A DNA stretch of 64,000 bases from the NCBI GenBank assembly GCA_037013495.1, contig CM072806.1, positions 24,142,001 to 24,206,000 on the forward strand, given 5' to 3'. Every line of letters begins with the position of its first letter. The first letter of the stretch is position 1. The DNA comes from Hippophae tibetana (taxonomy: Eukaryota > Streptophyta > Magnoliopsida > Rosales > Elaeagnaceae). The notes beneath the pieces were generated by a model that saw only the letters and a program-made list of their open reading frames with translations, was not told the DNA's origin and made no database searches. Positions 35,700-47,929 of the stretch are shown here, piece by piece. Made by a program: the position numbers and the translations under genes.

Positions 35700-36181
35700 T
35701 TCAACTCCAAAAATATAATCTTGCTCAATTCTACACATTCACACATGATCTCATATTTCATAACTAAGACCTATATCCATAAACGTTTCTTTCCTATTCA
35801 TCATAGAGTAAGACTTAGATCTTCTTTTCATTCTACAATCTCATTACTAACTTAGGCATCATAAGGCCAAAAGATACCATCTCTCTAGTTTTTCGAGTTC
35901 TTAACGAGTTTTTCTATTAGGCAGATCCATACTAAACAATCATATTTGGTGTAATTTATGGGAAATGAGTGTTTTCTACTAAGCTAAAAAATTAAATCAT
36001 TAGGATGTCCATAAGTGTTTTCCAACTTTTCTCCTACAAAAATATATATAGGTCTTTGGAAAGAGATCAATATGCTGCAAGGTTTTCTAGGAGAATGCCT
36101 TCCATCCATTTGATCTACAAAGTCTATACTAGACTCAATTGTCTAAGCTTCGAATAAGAATTATGAATTAGATAATTAGTT
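35700..36181 (+). mobile_element. Possible gypsy LTR 3' fragment
   Basis: It includes TCTCATTACTAACTTAGGCA followed by GGCCAAAAGATACCATC (35840-35885), an order reminiscent of the R/U5 part of Tat-type gypsy LTRs and comparable to 1560-1630. The boundaries are not visible. Confidence 0.3.
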
Positions 36182-36800
36182 TTGAGACTTCGATCTCAAT
36201 GGATGTTGAAAAAGATCATCCCGTTGAATTCCTTACTCAACAATCCGAAAGGACGTGCATTAGGGTTAATGTTGTTAGGCACTATTCCATGCTCTATAAG
36301 AAATCAATATTTTGGCAAGGCTTTATGTGATTTTGGGATAATGATAAATTTAATGCCTATGCCAATTTTTAAGAAGTTGGGGATTAGTGAAGCAAGGCCT
36401 ATAATAATGCCTTTGCAATTAATAGATCGATCCATTGCTCATTCGGAAGGAAAAATTGAAGATATCATCGTAAAAGTAGATAAATTCATCTTCCTAGTGG
36501 ATTTTATCGTGCTTGATTATGAGACAGATTGAGTAGTACCTATTATATCGGGGAGGTCATTTTTTGCTATAGGCCTAATTTTGATTGATGTGTAAAAAGG
36601 TTAACTAGGAGAGTTCAAGATAAACAAGTTACTTTCAATGTGCTTAAAGCTATGAAATTCCCTGATGAGGTTGAAGAGTTCTTATCCATCTCAATTGTGG
36701 ATTCCTTGGTATCTAAAAAGTTTGAGAGATGTTTCTATGATGATTCTCTTGAATTATTACTCCAATATGATTCTGATTTGGAGAGGAAGATGATGAGAAA
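36182..36800 (+). pseudogene. Gypsy retropepsin (aspartic protease) pseudogene
   Basis: The 116-residue open stretch contains TIPCSIRNQYFGKALCDFGI then MINLMPMPIFKKLGI, followed by PLQLIDRSIAHSEGKIEDI, VKVDKFIFLVDFIVLDYETD and, after a stop, VPIISGRSFFAIGLILIDV. This is the characteristic order of Athila/Tat gypsy protease and its C-terminal block. The active-site triad that should follow the conserved Cys-Asp is replaced (DFGI rather than D-[ST/L]-G-[AS]). A further readable tail, FNVLKAMKFPDEVEEFL, runs to about 36700 in another frame. Reverse transcriptase is not found downstream. Confidence 0.8.
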
Positions 36801-38512
36801 TTAGCTTGATTGGAAGCAAATTTGAATAAATACAAGTCATGAAATAAATTTAAGTCCTTAGACATGTCATCACGAGATTTTAAGCTTCCTAAGCCTTTTG
36901 AAATATGCTTACTTGGACAATTCTTCCACTTTTTCAGTAATTATTTTAGCTCATTTGTTTAAAGAATAAGAAATATAATTACTTAAATTGTTAACAACTT
37001 ACAAAAAAGTTATTAGCTAGATTTTACTGATATAAAGGGTATTAGTCCCTCATTTTCTATGTAATAAATCCTATTAAAAGACAATGAAAACCTATCCATA
37101 TAAGTTCAAGAAGACTCAATACGATTATTAAATAAGTTATGAAAAAAGAGATTATCAAGTGGCTTGATACATGCATTATTTACTCTATTTTTGATAGCTT
37201 TTAGGTTAGTCCGATACAATGTGTTGATTTAAGTGAGAGGACCAATGCCAGAGCAAATAAATTATTTACTTCACAATTTAATACTCTAGTGTATCTAAAA
37301 TTAAAAATATTGCTCTCTTTTTAGCAAAATCTACTCTTATAATAGGGATATCTTAAGATAATTGCTATTATTTTAACACTAATAACTTATTACTTAATTG
37401 CTAAAAAATAAGAATTCTATAAAAATTATACAATAAAAAATAGTAATCATTACTTTATAATATATGAGTAATTTTGTCCAAAATTTATAATACGATATAT
37501 TTGAAAGAAAATAAAATAAATACTAATATCACACAAACTTGAACTAATTTTTAATTACATACTTTTTATATCTTGCCATTTGTTAAAACTACTTTAAAAA
37601 TTTTAAAAGTGATTTTATTTTTTACACAACACATAACATATCATGAAAGATATGAGTGTAAATTTGCATGTAATTAATATTTTTTAAAAGAATAATTAGT
37701 AATTATCTTGTATTACAATAATACATATATTCTTTATAGATATTAAAATGATGTATGTTCAAACCCTACCATTATATATGAATGGATGTGTAAGTGTGTT
37801 ACTCTTATTAAAAAAAGGAATAATTGATTGTACAAACTTAAGGGAATATATAATTAATTGTACAACCCCTTCTGGAAACTTGTATGAAAACTTCCAAAGA
37901 CGTGTTTCTTGTAAATTCCAGCAAGGAATCTTATATGTAGAAATATACCACCAATTTAGACTTTTGCTCTGTTTACTCAATATTTCGTAATCCCCGAAAT
38001 CTTCAGATCGATATGTTTAATAATAGATTATTCCATAAAATAAATTTTTATTATTATAAAAATTGATATATTCTTGACACATATCTCATGAATATTTTAA
38101 CAAGTACTTTTCTACATGCTAACTTCTTAGCCATTAATATGCTTAGTTGTACCTGATTTTTATTTTTTTTGGATACATGATTATCGATCTGTGGAAAAAA
38201 AATATTACTTATCCTAATTTATTATATAACAATGAAAGCGTTGATCCTAAACTAAAAAAGAAGTGATAGGTGATGACGAAAAACAAAGATAAATATGAAA
38301 GAGTGAGAAGTCATGGTATTATTATTTGTATAAGTGCAATTTGTCATGATAACGATCTTAGATTTGGTCTCTTATGGCCCATGTTCACTTAATTACTTTA
38401 TTGATTGGGTCCTTGGTTTTCCGTAGTAAGCTAACAAGACTCATTTCAACAAATTTTATTGCATCCATTTTATATATAACCCTAGTTTCGTTTTTACTCC
38501 ACATACCAATTA
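36801..38512. other. AT-rich stretch with no supported feature
   Basis: The open stretches here (about 80 codons at 37748-37990, on both strands) overlap and look accidental. I see no element ends, repeats or RNA genes. Confidence 0.5.
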
Positions 38513-39882
38513 TGCAACTACACAGGTCGTACAAATAATATAGTATATCGTCCTATAGAAAATGATTGTGTTTTACATAAACAAGAATTATAATATTATC
38601 TAGACAAGCAATAAAAGAAAAATATCAGTGTATGAATTAAAGTAAAATTTATTCAAAACAACAAATAACAATCAAGTAAACAATATTTGAGAAATTGGGA
38701 TTTATAAATTTCCTAATTACTTGACATGTAATATCAAATAACATTGAAAGGTTTCTATTGGCTATGCGCAAACAATCACATCACCATGTTATTTCATTCA
38801 CACATCAACTAAGCTCACATGTAACATACCAACATACATCCATCATATTGTCGTATTATTTCAATGCATGCAAAAGTAATTCAATGACTAACTCAAGATC
38901 CTACCTTGTCAAGTTAGAACATGAACCTCAAATCATCTAATTATTGGCCAAAAAATCATAATTATTACATCAAGTAATAATAGAGAAATTCATTTAACTA
39001 AATAAAATCAATCACATGTTTCATTGCTAGATTCATCCAAAATTCAAGCTAAGAACCTAGTTACTCATAGTTTTAAAAGTTCTCACTAAATAAATATATG
39101 AGTGCATAAATATTACATGGATGAAGAAGAAGAAAATTAAATCGAACCTTTGATTAAGAATTCACTCTGTCTTCACCCTTCCTTGCAAAGTCTTCAATGA
39201 CCTCTCAAACTTTGCACTCTTTAAATCTTTATCAAAAAAGCTTAGAATGATGATTATGGTTCTAAGAACATATGTTTCAAAGGTAAAAATTGACATAACC
39301 ATCAAAATGTGATCTATCAAAACTAGGGGATGATACTAAAAAATGAAGATAAAATTGACATTATTTTGGGATTCCTTGTATGTCTCATTTCATTGGGACC
39401 CTTTGGCTCGCTCGATCGAGCTTATGTAGGCATAGAGTTATCCAAGAGTGAGCCTAAGTAGCTCGAGTGATGCTCAAGAAAGTGGGCTATTTTTTCAATC
39501 AAGCCTTTGCTCACTAGAGCAAACATATTATGTGGACAATTGATTTGAGAGCACTTCGAAGGATTGCAATGGAAGTGTGATCGAGCTAGGGAATTTTCTC
39601 ATTTGAGACCCTCTTTTTTAAGCAAAAATTTCCATATCCATATTCTAATTTTGGGGAAAAGATAGCAAGATTAATCTTGCTGGAAGTTTGCTTGATGTAA
39701 AACTTTGCTCAATCAAGCATGTTCTAAAAATACCATATCTCTCTTGTTTTGACTTCAAATTACATCATTCCACCTCATTATCACAAACACAAAGTATAAG
39801 CTTTTGGCATGATAATCCAAGGAAAAAAAATCAAATAACAAGCTTAAGATGGTGAAATTACTCTAGTTTTGTACAGGAATCA
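38513..39882 (-). mobile_element. 3' LTR of an outer gypsy element
   Basis: About 1370 bp; element-strand start TGATTCCTGTACAAAAC at 39882, preceded by the polypurine tract AAGTATGGGGGGAG (minus strand of 39883-39896), a hallmark of Athila-like gypsy elements. The left end is proposed at TGCAACTACACAGG. The LTR contains a 12 bp palindrome GCTCGATCGAGC at 39408 among several CTCGA/GCTCA motifs. Only 90 bases of interior remain before the next element inserts at 39975; the interior probably continues after 46135. Confidence 0.65.
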
Positions 39883-39896
39883 CTCCCCCCATACTT
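39883..39896 (-). other. Polypurine tract of the outer gypsy element
   Basis: The plus strand reads CTCCCCCCATACTT directly after the LTR end. On the element strand this is the G-rich primer for plus-strand DNA synthesis. Confidence 0.7.
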
Positions 39897-39974
39897 AGCT
39901 CTTTGTTTATCTTGAAGCAAACTATAAACAACTTCTTTATTGACTAAACTTAAAAGATATGTGTGATTAGTAAT

Positions 39975-41123
39975 TGATCGACACAAATTATGTACAATGG
40001 GTACACAAGTATACATATCACAAATAAGTAATATAATGATAAGAAAAGATCATTTCTACGAAGATTATGTTATTATAAACTAATTTTAAAACAAAAAATT
40101 AAAGATCAATTTTTTTTCTTTTTTGGGTTTTGAGAAAACACAATTAAAAGAACTAAAAATAACTAATAATAATTAATTAACTTAAAATTAGCAGTTAATA
40201 AGATACATGTAAAAATATCTAAGAATACTTAATCACCCAAAATTCTAAACATGTGAATCACTAAAATCCTCCCAATATAATTACCAATCAATTACATGAT
40301 CAATTGGATCTAACCTAGAATATATTCCTTTCTCAAGTAAACTGCACACCATATAGTAATTAACCTAATCATACTTTCATGTCAATTAAAGTACATACAA
40401 CTCATTAAGTTTATCAATTATGGATCACATACATTTGAACTTTTTCTGTATAATTATAAATTTAGTTATTAGGGTTTTTGGTACAATTAAGGGTTAAATT
40501 AGACTCAGATGTAATCTGGACTATCAGATCAACTTGCAAGGGTTGAAATGAATAAAGGAAAATTAATCAGCACTAGGCAATAGGATCATGACATATGGCA
40601 TGGGAGAAACGCAAGATGAATAAGTGCATGTCAGGTAGCGTGACAGATTGATCGTGGTCAACATGTTCTGAGTCCTTGACATGTGATTCATTGTAATTCG
40701 CTAATCCAGATTGTATGGAACCCTAGAGGAATGAATGGAGGAATCCCATGGCAACGCCTGGAGTGATCGTTTACAACTTGATAAAACTCAAAATGAATGT
40801 CGTGTCAATACGTGGTAATACCTACATCACCTATTAATTGGCTCTTATTTGCTTGTGTGACATCAACATGGAAATGCATATGACGTACTTTTATTGAATA
40901 CCCTTACTTGCATAGGTTCGCGTGTCCTATTATGATCGGTTCTTCATTAAAAAAATTCATAAAAATTTCAAAAAAATCACAAAAAAAAAAACATATTTTC
41001 ATCCTTTTCACTAGAAAGTCCATATTTTAATATTTTTAATGCTAAAATTACTATTTATTGAATAAATTGAACAAATATTAAGCAAAAAAGTACACTTATA
41101 ACTATACTTTCATAGAGTTATCA
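39975..41123 (-). repeat. 3' LTR of the Athila-like element, with internal deletion
   Basis: It aligns with 44529-46130 at both ends. At about 40435-40455 the sequence jumps across roughly 420 bases that are present in the other LTR. The two LTRs differ at many positions, so insertion was not recent. Confidence 0.85.
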
Positions 41124-42344
41124 CACCCTTAAACTTAACTCTTTGCTTTCCCCCAAGTAAAGCTAATTATAACTAGATAAAATGACATGGATAGTATATT
41201 TAAAAATATATATCTATTAATATATGCATATTTAGCAAAAAATATCCCCCTCAACATTCGTATAATACTAATACAAGGAGATTTGCATATCCATCAATCA
41301 ATGTTATATCAATAGAAGGATATATAAGGTTTTAAAATGCATTACCTTTCACCTTACTCTATAGCATAACACATGATTGCATTTTTTTTCTTTTCATAAA
41401 AGCTAAAGGCACAAGGGCAAATGTAATGCCTATTGGTTAGGCATAAAGCTTAAAGATATAAAAGGTTCTTAATTAGGCTCAAATAGGTGAATAAAGATAT
41501 TAACAATGGTTATCTTGAAATGCTCAATCGATCCAAATAAGGTCTAAACCATTCTTATGTTGTTTACTATTTAGGATTTCTTCTAAAAAATGATCAAATA
41601 TATTCTAAGACATGGTAGATCTTATCAAATCCCTTAACTATATGGTCATATTAACTTCTAAGGTACATCCCTCTGAGTCCATTTACTATTGAGTTTTTTC
41701 TGGAAAAAGTTTGAATCTAGAATTGTTGAATAATACTTTATGTTTTGATTTTAAAACATGGTGCTTAATTCTCTTATCATGTCATGTTTTTGTTTTCTTT
41801 TTGTACTTTTTTCCATTCTTATAAGCACTCCATCTAGCTGATCTAATTTGTGTATTTATAACATCTTTTTAACTTCTTTATTGGACTCTTATGATTGCCT
41901 ACTTCATTAGGGGTGGTAGGGTAAAATTGTGAGATATAACCTTGGTGACCCTTCAATAAATAGTTTATGCTCAGATCCTATCTCAAAAATCTCCACAAAA
42001 ACATTAGGTATACACATGGGAGGTATAGCCTCCAAATATTCCATACAATTAACAATATCAACCATAGATTCCATACTTTCAAAATTAAAATAGATTCAAT
42101 TGTTTCTTGGTTAGTGTACTTCATTATTCATAGAAACATATGTAATATTCTTAAGTATGGGTTACTCAATAGATTTTTTAAGTTATCATCATGACTAGTG
42201 ACATCTATCCTAAAACATTTATCAACATTATCAATATCAAGGGGTTCAGATGCTTTAAAAACTTTAAATGTTACCTGTTCATCTTGCACTGTCATTGTAA
42301 GCTCAAATTTTTGTACATTTATAAGTGCTCTTCTAGGTGATAAG

Positions 42345-42384
42345 AATGGATGATGAAGTATGATAATGGATGATGAAGTATGAT
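42345..42384. repeat. 20 bp perfect tandem duplication
   Basis: AATGGATGATGAAGTATGAT occurs twice in a row inside the decayed gypsy interior. Confidence 0.95.
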
Positions 42385-42439
42385 AGGAATGTTATAGTCA
42401 TCTTCCATGTCAGGTATAATGAAATCCTTTGAAAAGATG

Positions 42440-44300
42440 AAATTGTCTACTTTTATAGCACATCTTCTCCCACTTGTAATGTTACTGAAGTGGATTTAGT
42501 TTTACCAACCCCCAATATCTTGAAGATAGATAATTGCATAAGGTTAATGCTTGAACCTAAGTCACATAATGTTTACTCAAAGTTCATGTTCCCAATTTTT
42601 CAAGGAATGTCAAAGCTATACGAATCTTTCAATTTTTAAGGTAATTTTCTAGTAAGGATGGCACTAAAACCTTCACTCAAGGTTATTGTTTTAATATCTC
42701 CAAGCCTCATTTTCTTAGACAAGATTTCTTTCAAAGATTTAACTTAAGAAAGCATTTGTTCAAGTGCATCTACAAATGGTATATTTATGTGCAGCTTCTT
42801 GAAGACATGCATCTAGAGATTTTGAAAACTATGTATCTATGTTTTTATTTTTCTTTTGCATTATTTGAGGGAAAGAGATAGTGGGTTTGTAGAGGTTTCT
42901 CTTTTTTTGGTTGAATTATTTCCTTTATAGTGCTCTATTTATCCATTTGTTCCTCTTCATCCTTTTTAGCTTCATATTCCTTTTCATCCTTTTGAGTCTC
43001 ATGTTTCCCCTCATCCTTTTGAGTCTCATGTTCCTCCTTTAGAGGTTTACCACTCCTCAAGGATTTGGAATTGCAAGGCTCTTTACCTTCTCTTCTTAGT
43101 TTTATAGTTGTGTCACTTAGAAAGTTACCTTGAGGCCTTTAACTTATGGCTTGGGAAATTTGCTCCATTTAGGTCTCTAAATTTTGAATTAAAGCCTCTT
43201 AAGTAGACACTTTTGTATTTACTAATTGGATGAAGTCTTTCATCATCCCCATTAAAGCATTTTTATTGTCCTTAATAGATGGCTTCTTTTCTCGAACTTA
43301 TAATTGTTGTGGTTGTTGAAAATAGGGTGGTGGAAATGATTGACGGTTGAATTGGTTACCACCTTGGTCATTGTTATTACTCCAAGATAAATTTGGGTGT
43401 TGTATTCATCTTGGGTTATATGTGTTCGAGTATAGATTATTATTTTGATTCACATTATTCAGGATTATTTGGACAATTATCAAACAAATGAGCTTAACTA
43501 CAAAAGACACAGGACACTCTTGAATCTTGGACCTAGTTTATACTTGATGGTTACCAAAGATGATACTTGAGCTATAACTACCATGATATCATATACCATG
43601 ATATCATAAATCATAATTTTTATTATAAGATTTGGCTAGTAAAGCTCCATTAGTAGATATATCAATAATGATTCTTGTTTAAGTATTGATACTATTTTAT
43701 AAAGTCTCCATTTGGATCCAATAAGGGATACTATGGTGATGACACTTCCTTAGTAATTCTTTTAATCTTTCCTATGTTTCATATAAAGATTCCCCTTTTA
43801 TTTTTTGGTAGGAGATAATATCATTCCTAAGCTTGACATTCTTTGTGAGTTGGAAGTATTTCATTAGAGTTTCTCTGCCAAATCATTCCAAGTTGTAATG
43901 GAGTTATATGGAAAATATTTTAGCCAAGCTTAAGAATAGTCTCACAAAGAGTAAGAGAAAAATCTAAGCCTAAACACCTCTTCGGTCACGCCACTGAATT
44001 TGAATAAATCTCTAACTTCAATAAACAAACTGAGATGTAAATGAGAATCTTCTGTTGGTAATCCACTGAATTTTCCAACTGTTTGTAACATTTGAAACAT
44101 CAATGGATTTAGTTCAAACTAATTAGCTTGAATGTTTGGTCTTGTAATACTTGGATTTGGTCCTTTCAATATAGGTAATGCATATTCATTCATAGCTCTG
44201 TCCCTATCATCCATTAAAGAAATTTGGTTTTTCAAATTAAGCTCATTACTGTTTATTTCTAATGGATTATCCATTTCTTTCACTTGGGTGAAAACTTGTT
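42440..44300 (-). pseudogene. Gypsy gag-protease pseudogene (Athila-like)
   Basis: From about 44275 the minus strand reads MNEYALPILKGPNPSITRPN, then FELNPLMFQMLQTVGKFSGL, PTEDSHLHLSLFIEVRDLFK, FSGVTEEVFRLRFFSYSL and SITTWNDLAEKL, the Retrotrans_gag core. After several frameshifts come NDQGGNQFNRQSFPPPYFQQ (about 43330-43380), an acidic repeat tract made of HETQKDE units (42950-43030), and a protease segment TLCDLGSSINLMQLSIFKIL (about 42510-42580). Its active-site region DLGS is retained, but a stop lies just before it. Gag would build the particle and protease would cleave the polyprotein; the number of stops rules out function. Confidence 0.85.
42952..43036 (-). repeat. About 30 bp tandem repeats in gypsy gag
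   Basis: Three imperfect units of CATCCTTTTGAGTCTCATGT type encode a repeated HETQKDE-like acidic/basic peptide on the minus strand. This is a likely slippage product in the gag C-terminal region. Confidence 0.75.
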
Positions 44301-44499
44301 GTTTTCTTATTGTTCTTAAAGTATGCTCGATTTCGTGATCTAAAGGTGAAATTTCTCCCTAAGGGAACTTGCTCATGCAATAGAGCCAAATATATTTCTA
44401 ATAGCACTAAAAGAGATGTCAAAATTAAAAATAAATAACTAAATTAAAAGTACAAAAAATAAATAAGATTAATTAAAATAAAAATTAATTTATAATGTT

Positions 44500-44517
44500 T
44501 TTAATCCCTGACAACAA
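44500..44517 (-). other. Decayed tRNA-Asp-type primer-binding site
   Basis: The minus strand after the LTR end reads TTTTTAACGTTGTTGTCAGG. It lines up with the TTTTTGGCGCCGTTGCCGGG site of Athila-like elements. The differences are transitions (C-to-T or G-to-A), mostly in CpG-type positions, as expected from deamination of methylated cytosines. Confidence 0.7.
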
Positions 44518-44528
44518 CGTTAAAAACT

Positions 44529-46130
44529 TGATTGACATGAATTATGTGTAATGGGTATACAAGTATATGTATCGCAAACAAGTAATATAATAATGAGAAA
44601 AGATCATTTCCATTGAGATTATGTTATTAGAAATTATTTTAAAAGTAAAAAAGTAAAAAAAATCATTTTTTTTTGTGTTTTGAGAAAGCAAAAGTAAAAT
44701 AACTAAAAATAAATAGTAATAATTAATTAACTCAAAATTAACAACTAAGAAGACACATAAGAAAATATCGAGAAATACTTAATCCCCTAATTTTCTAAAC
44801 ACATGAATCACTAAAATTCTCACAACATAATTACCAAGCAATCACATGATTAATTAAATCTAACCTAGCATGCAATATTCTCTCAAGTAAACCACACACC
44901 ATATAGTAATTAACCTAATAATACTTTCATGTTAATTAAATTGCATACTACTCATTAAGTTAATCAATTATGGATCACATACATAAGAATTATACATATT
45001 TTTCTAGAAACTATTAATATTATTTAATCAAGACAAATAATTAAATAATTCTCTCAAATTTATTTAAAATCCTCTATATATCAATTGTGACTTAATAATT
45101 AATAGCATAAAAATTAGATTAAATAATATAATTAAATTGAAATCATAATTGGGCTAAAATATTAGATCATCACATATAGAAAATTCTATTCATAAGACCC
45201 CTAGATTAATAAATTAACAAGACATGATTGTAATCATAAAACTTAGATTGTTTTATGAAGAAAGACATGAAAAGTGATAAAGAAAGGTGAAGAAGAATAA
45301 ATATAATCAATCTTTTGAATTGTAGTACCAATTTCCTCTTGAATTTACACCAAAATTGTATCTACTTTTGAAGTTTTTGGTATTTTCTCTCTTCATGGCT
45401 CCAAAAACTAATTAAAAAAATTATAAATTCAACTATTAGGAGTTTTTGTGCAATTAGAAGGTTAAATTAGGGTTAGATGAAATCTAGACCATCAAATCAA
45501 CTTCAAATAAAAGTTTGAGATTAAAAAAGGAAAATTAAATAGCATTGGCTAATGGAATCACGATACATGGTAAGGGAGAAACATTGAACAAATTAGTAGA
45601 CGACGTGTGCCAGGATGGTTGATCATGGTCAATTCTTGCTAAGTCATTGACATATGGTAAGCTGTGATTCGATGATCCAAATTGTATGGTGCCCAATAAA
45701 ATGAACGGATGAATTGTGTGATAATGCATGGCATGTTTTATTATCACTCATCAAAACTCTAAATGAACGCCATATCAACACATGGCTACACCTGCATCAC
45801 CTGGTATACATGGTGCACTCTTACTGGGTCTCTTTTTCCTATGTGGCATCCATGTGGCAATTACTAGTCAACTATACATGCAAGGCGCTCTGATTGGCTC
45901 CCCTTGCTTGCATTGCATCCATATGTCCTGTTTTGATTCGTCATGCATTAAAAAATTAATAAATAATCCATAAAAATTCCAAAATATTTTAGAAAATTTT
46001 AGAAAAATATATTTTCATCCTTTTTCAATAAGGTTCATATTTTAATATTTTTAACCCAAAAAATACTAATTATTGAATAAAACAAACAAATATTAAGTGG
46101 ACTGATGACTCTACTTTCATAGAGTTATCA
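44529..46130 (-). repeat. 5' LTR of the Athila-like element
   Basis: The longer, undeleted LTR. Element-strand start TGATAACTCTATGAAAG is at 46130; the end ..TGTCAATCA at 44529 adjoins the primer site. Confidence 0.85.
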
Positions 46131-46135
46131 CTAAT

Positions 46136-47090
46136 GAACATGAATTAGCCACCACATGCATGGTCAATAAAAACTTATATCCCTTCAAATATTTCATAAA
46201 TATACAACAATGGGATCACACAAATATCAATCAATACATATCAATACAAGATCATGCAAGGTATTTGTGATTAAGAAACTTCATATATGTGTGTTGTCAA
46301 ATCATGTAACTCAATACACCTATGAGTTAGGTCCATGCAAATCGTACATGTGGCATAGAATCCTGAATTGTTTTTTTCATAAGCCCACCCCTCTCATTGA
46401 TCTCTACTAATATATATGCATCCTAGCTGCAAATCAAAAGGACTTCAAAGGCTTGTAATGTACAACTTAAGTTGGGATAGGAAAATGGAAACATTTAAGT
46501 TAATTCTTACCCTAAGCTTATTACTTTACCAATCAATCTTTAATTAAAGCTTTCATCTTTTAGTGAATCTTTTATTTATTCTTTTATCTTCTCTCTCTCT
46601 TTTGGTTGAGTCACAACACCTCCAAACTTATTCTTTTTGCTCTTAGTTTTTTTAAATTTATTCTTGCTAAGGGTTTTTTCTCCAATTATTTACTCACTTT
46701 TTAAGGTGCATCACACATCTCATAGCTTTATTACTAATAAATATTATTATAATCACAAGGTATAGGTGTAGAGTAAGTGAGATGCACATTATTATTTTAT
46801 TTTGGTTAAACTAATTTTCTAATCAAATAAAAGAATGGTAAATATTATGATCAAACTGTGAACACATATATCTACGGTTAACTTAAAAGACTCAATAGGT
46901 TCAACTAAGGAATGAATTCGCTTATTCTACCTTAATAGCATCTATGATTTCATCTCAAGGAATAATAAAATGAATTTTACTATTTGTACAAAACTTATGA
47001 AAGCAAGAATTATTTACACAAACCTTCTTCCAACAAACATGAAGTAAGTAATCAATTATAATGTGCATAAGTGTTTAGTATACCCATTCT
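46136..47090 (-). mobile_element. Likely continuation of the outer gypsy interior
   Basis: Non-coding, AT-rich sequence resuming after the target duplication of the nested element. Athila-like elements have a long non-coding 3' region, which would suit this stretch. No coding sequence or LTR is found, so the assignment depends on position alone. The 5' LTR of the outer element is not seen. Confidence 0.3.
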
Positions 47091-47096
47091 CTCCAA

Positions 47097-47920
47097 AAAG
47101 AATAAAATTGTTTGTGGACCATGTCAACTCAGTAAGAAAACCTATTTGTGGTTCAGTTCTCATTTGAGAATTGAAAGGATAGGTGGTATGAATACATTGT
47201 AGTTGTTGTTGATAGCTTCTCTCAATTTACCTAGGTAAAATTTCTTAGAGAGAAGTCAGATGCTTTTGTCTTCTTTTCCTCATTTTGTGTATGAGTGTAG
47301 CTTGATGCAAGTAATAAGATACTCAATATTAGAAGGTCAAGATTAGACCATGGGAAGGCGTTTGAAAACTCCAAGTATGCGAGTTTTTTTAAAGAGCAAG
47401 GTATCTCACATGAATTCTCTTCTCCTATTACATCTCAGCATAAGTGTTTATATCTTTTCCTAGGTACAAACCAACACCTAATGAGATATAGAGAGGTAAT
47501 AAACCCATTCTAAAGTTCATGCACATATTTGATAGTAAATGCTTTATATCTAGGTACCAAGAATAATTGGATAAGTTTGAATTGATGAATGAGTATTTCT
47601 TGGCTAGTCCTTAAATAGTACAACTTTTATTCTTTAACGATAGAAAAAACATTGTAATGGAGCCTATTAATAAGGTTATAGATGATGTAGGTACTATACC
47701 TTCAAGTGAAGGGACTAGTGATGATGTGAGTACTATAACTATAACACCTACTAGAGTCATTGAAAAAGTTAAACTAAAAGAAGAAACCATAAATGTTCAA
47801 ACTGAAGGTGATACCCCACTCACACAAAATAAGAAACCAACATGCACCTCTAAGAATCACCTTGAGATATCATTACAAACCCAAGTGAAATTGCACCTTA
47901 GGTTAGGAGAATCACTATGA
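47097..47920 (+). pseudogene. Copia integrase pseudogene (core and C-terminal region)
   Basis: Across frameshifts the plus strand reads CGPCQLSKKT near 47115 (end of the zinc-binding region and start of the core). It then has blocks corresponding to VVVDSFSQFTWVKFLREKSD (47195-47270), RPWEGV.KLQV / FENSKYAS-type (47340-47390) and GISHEFSSPIT-type (47405-47440), the DDE core that joins retroelement DNA to the chromosome. Downstream, the 47657 frame (MEPINKVIDDVGTIPSSEG) matches the linker region after integrase in plant copia polyproteins. Frameshifts and stops break it. It ends abruptly at about 47920 against a gag pseudogene on the opposite strand, so the two halves come from different insertions or from an inversion. 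Confidence 0.75.
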
Positions 47921-47929
47921 CTCATTGCA

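Larger units (their letters stand above)
39975..46130 (-). mobile_element. Athila-like Ty3/gypsy element with two LTRs, coding decayed
   Basis: The left LTR (39975-41123, 1149 bp) and right LTR (44529-46130, 1602 bp) are direct repeats with TGATYGACA...GTTATCA ends. The flanking target sites are GTAAT (39970-39974) and CTAAT (46131-46135), four of five matching. The left LTR lacks about 420 bp corresponding to 45010-45430. The interior holds a PBS at 44500-44517, gag-protease remains, and a PPT at 41124-41137. There is no reverse transcriptase or integrase, so the element is internally deleted (6.2 kb against more than 9 kb for the family). It sits inside an older gypsy element. Confidence 0.85.

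Noticed and set aside
37748..37990. About 80-codon frames on both strands
   Set aside because: They overlap each other almost exactly on opposite strands and match no family.
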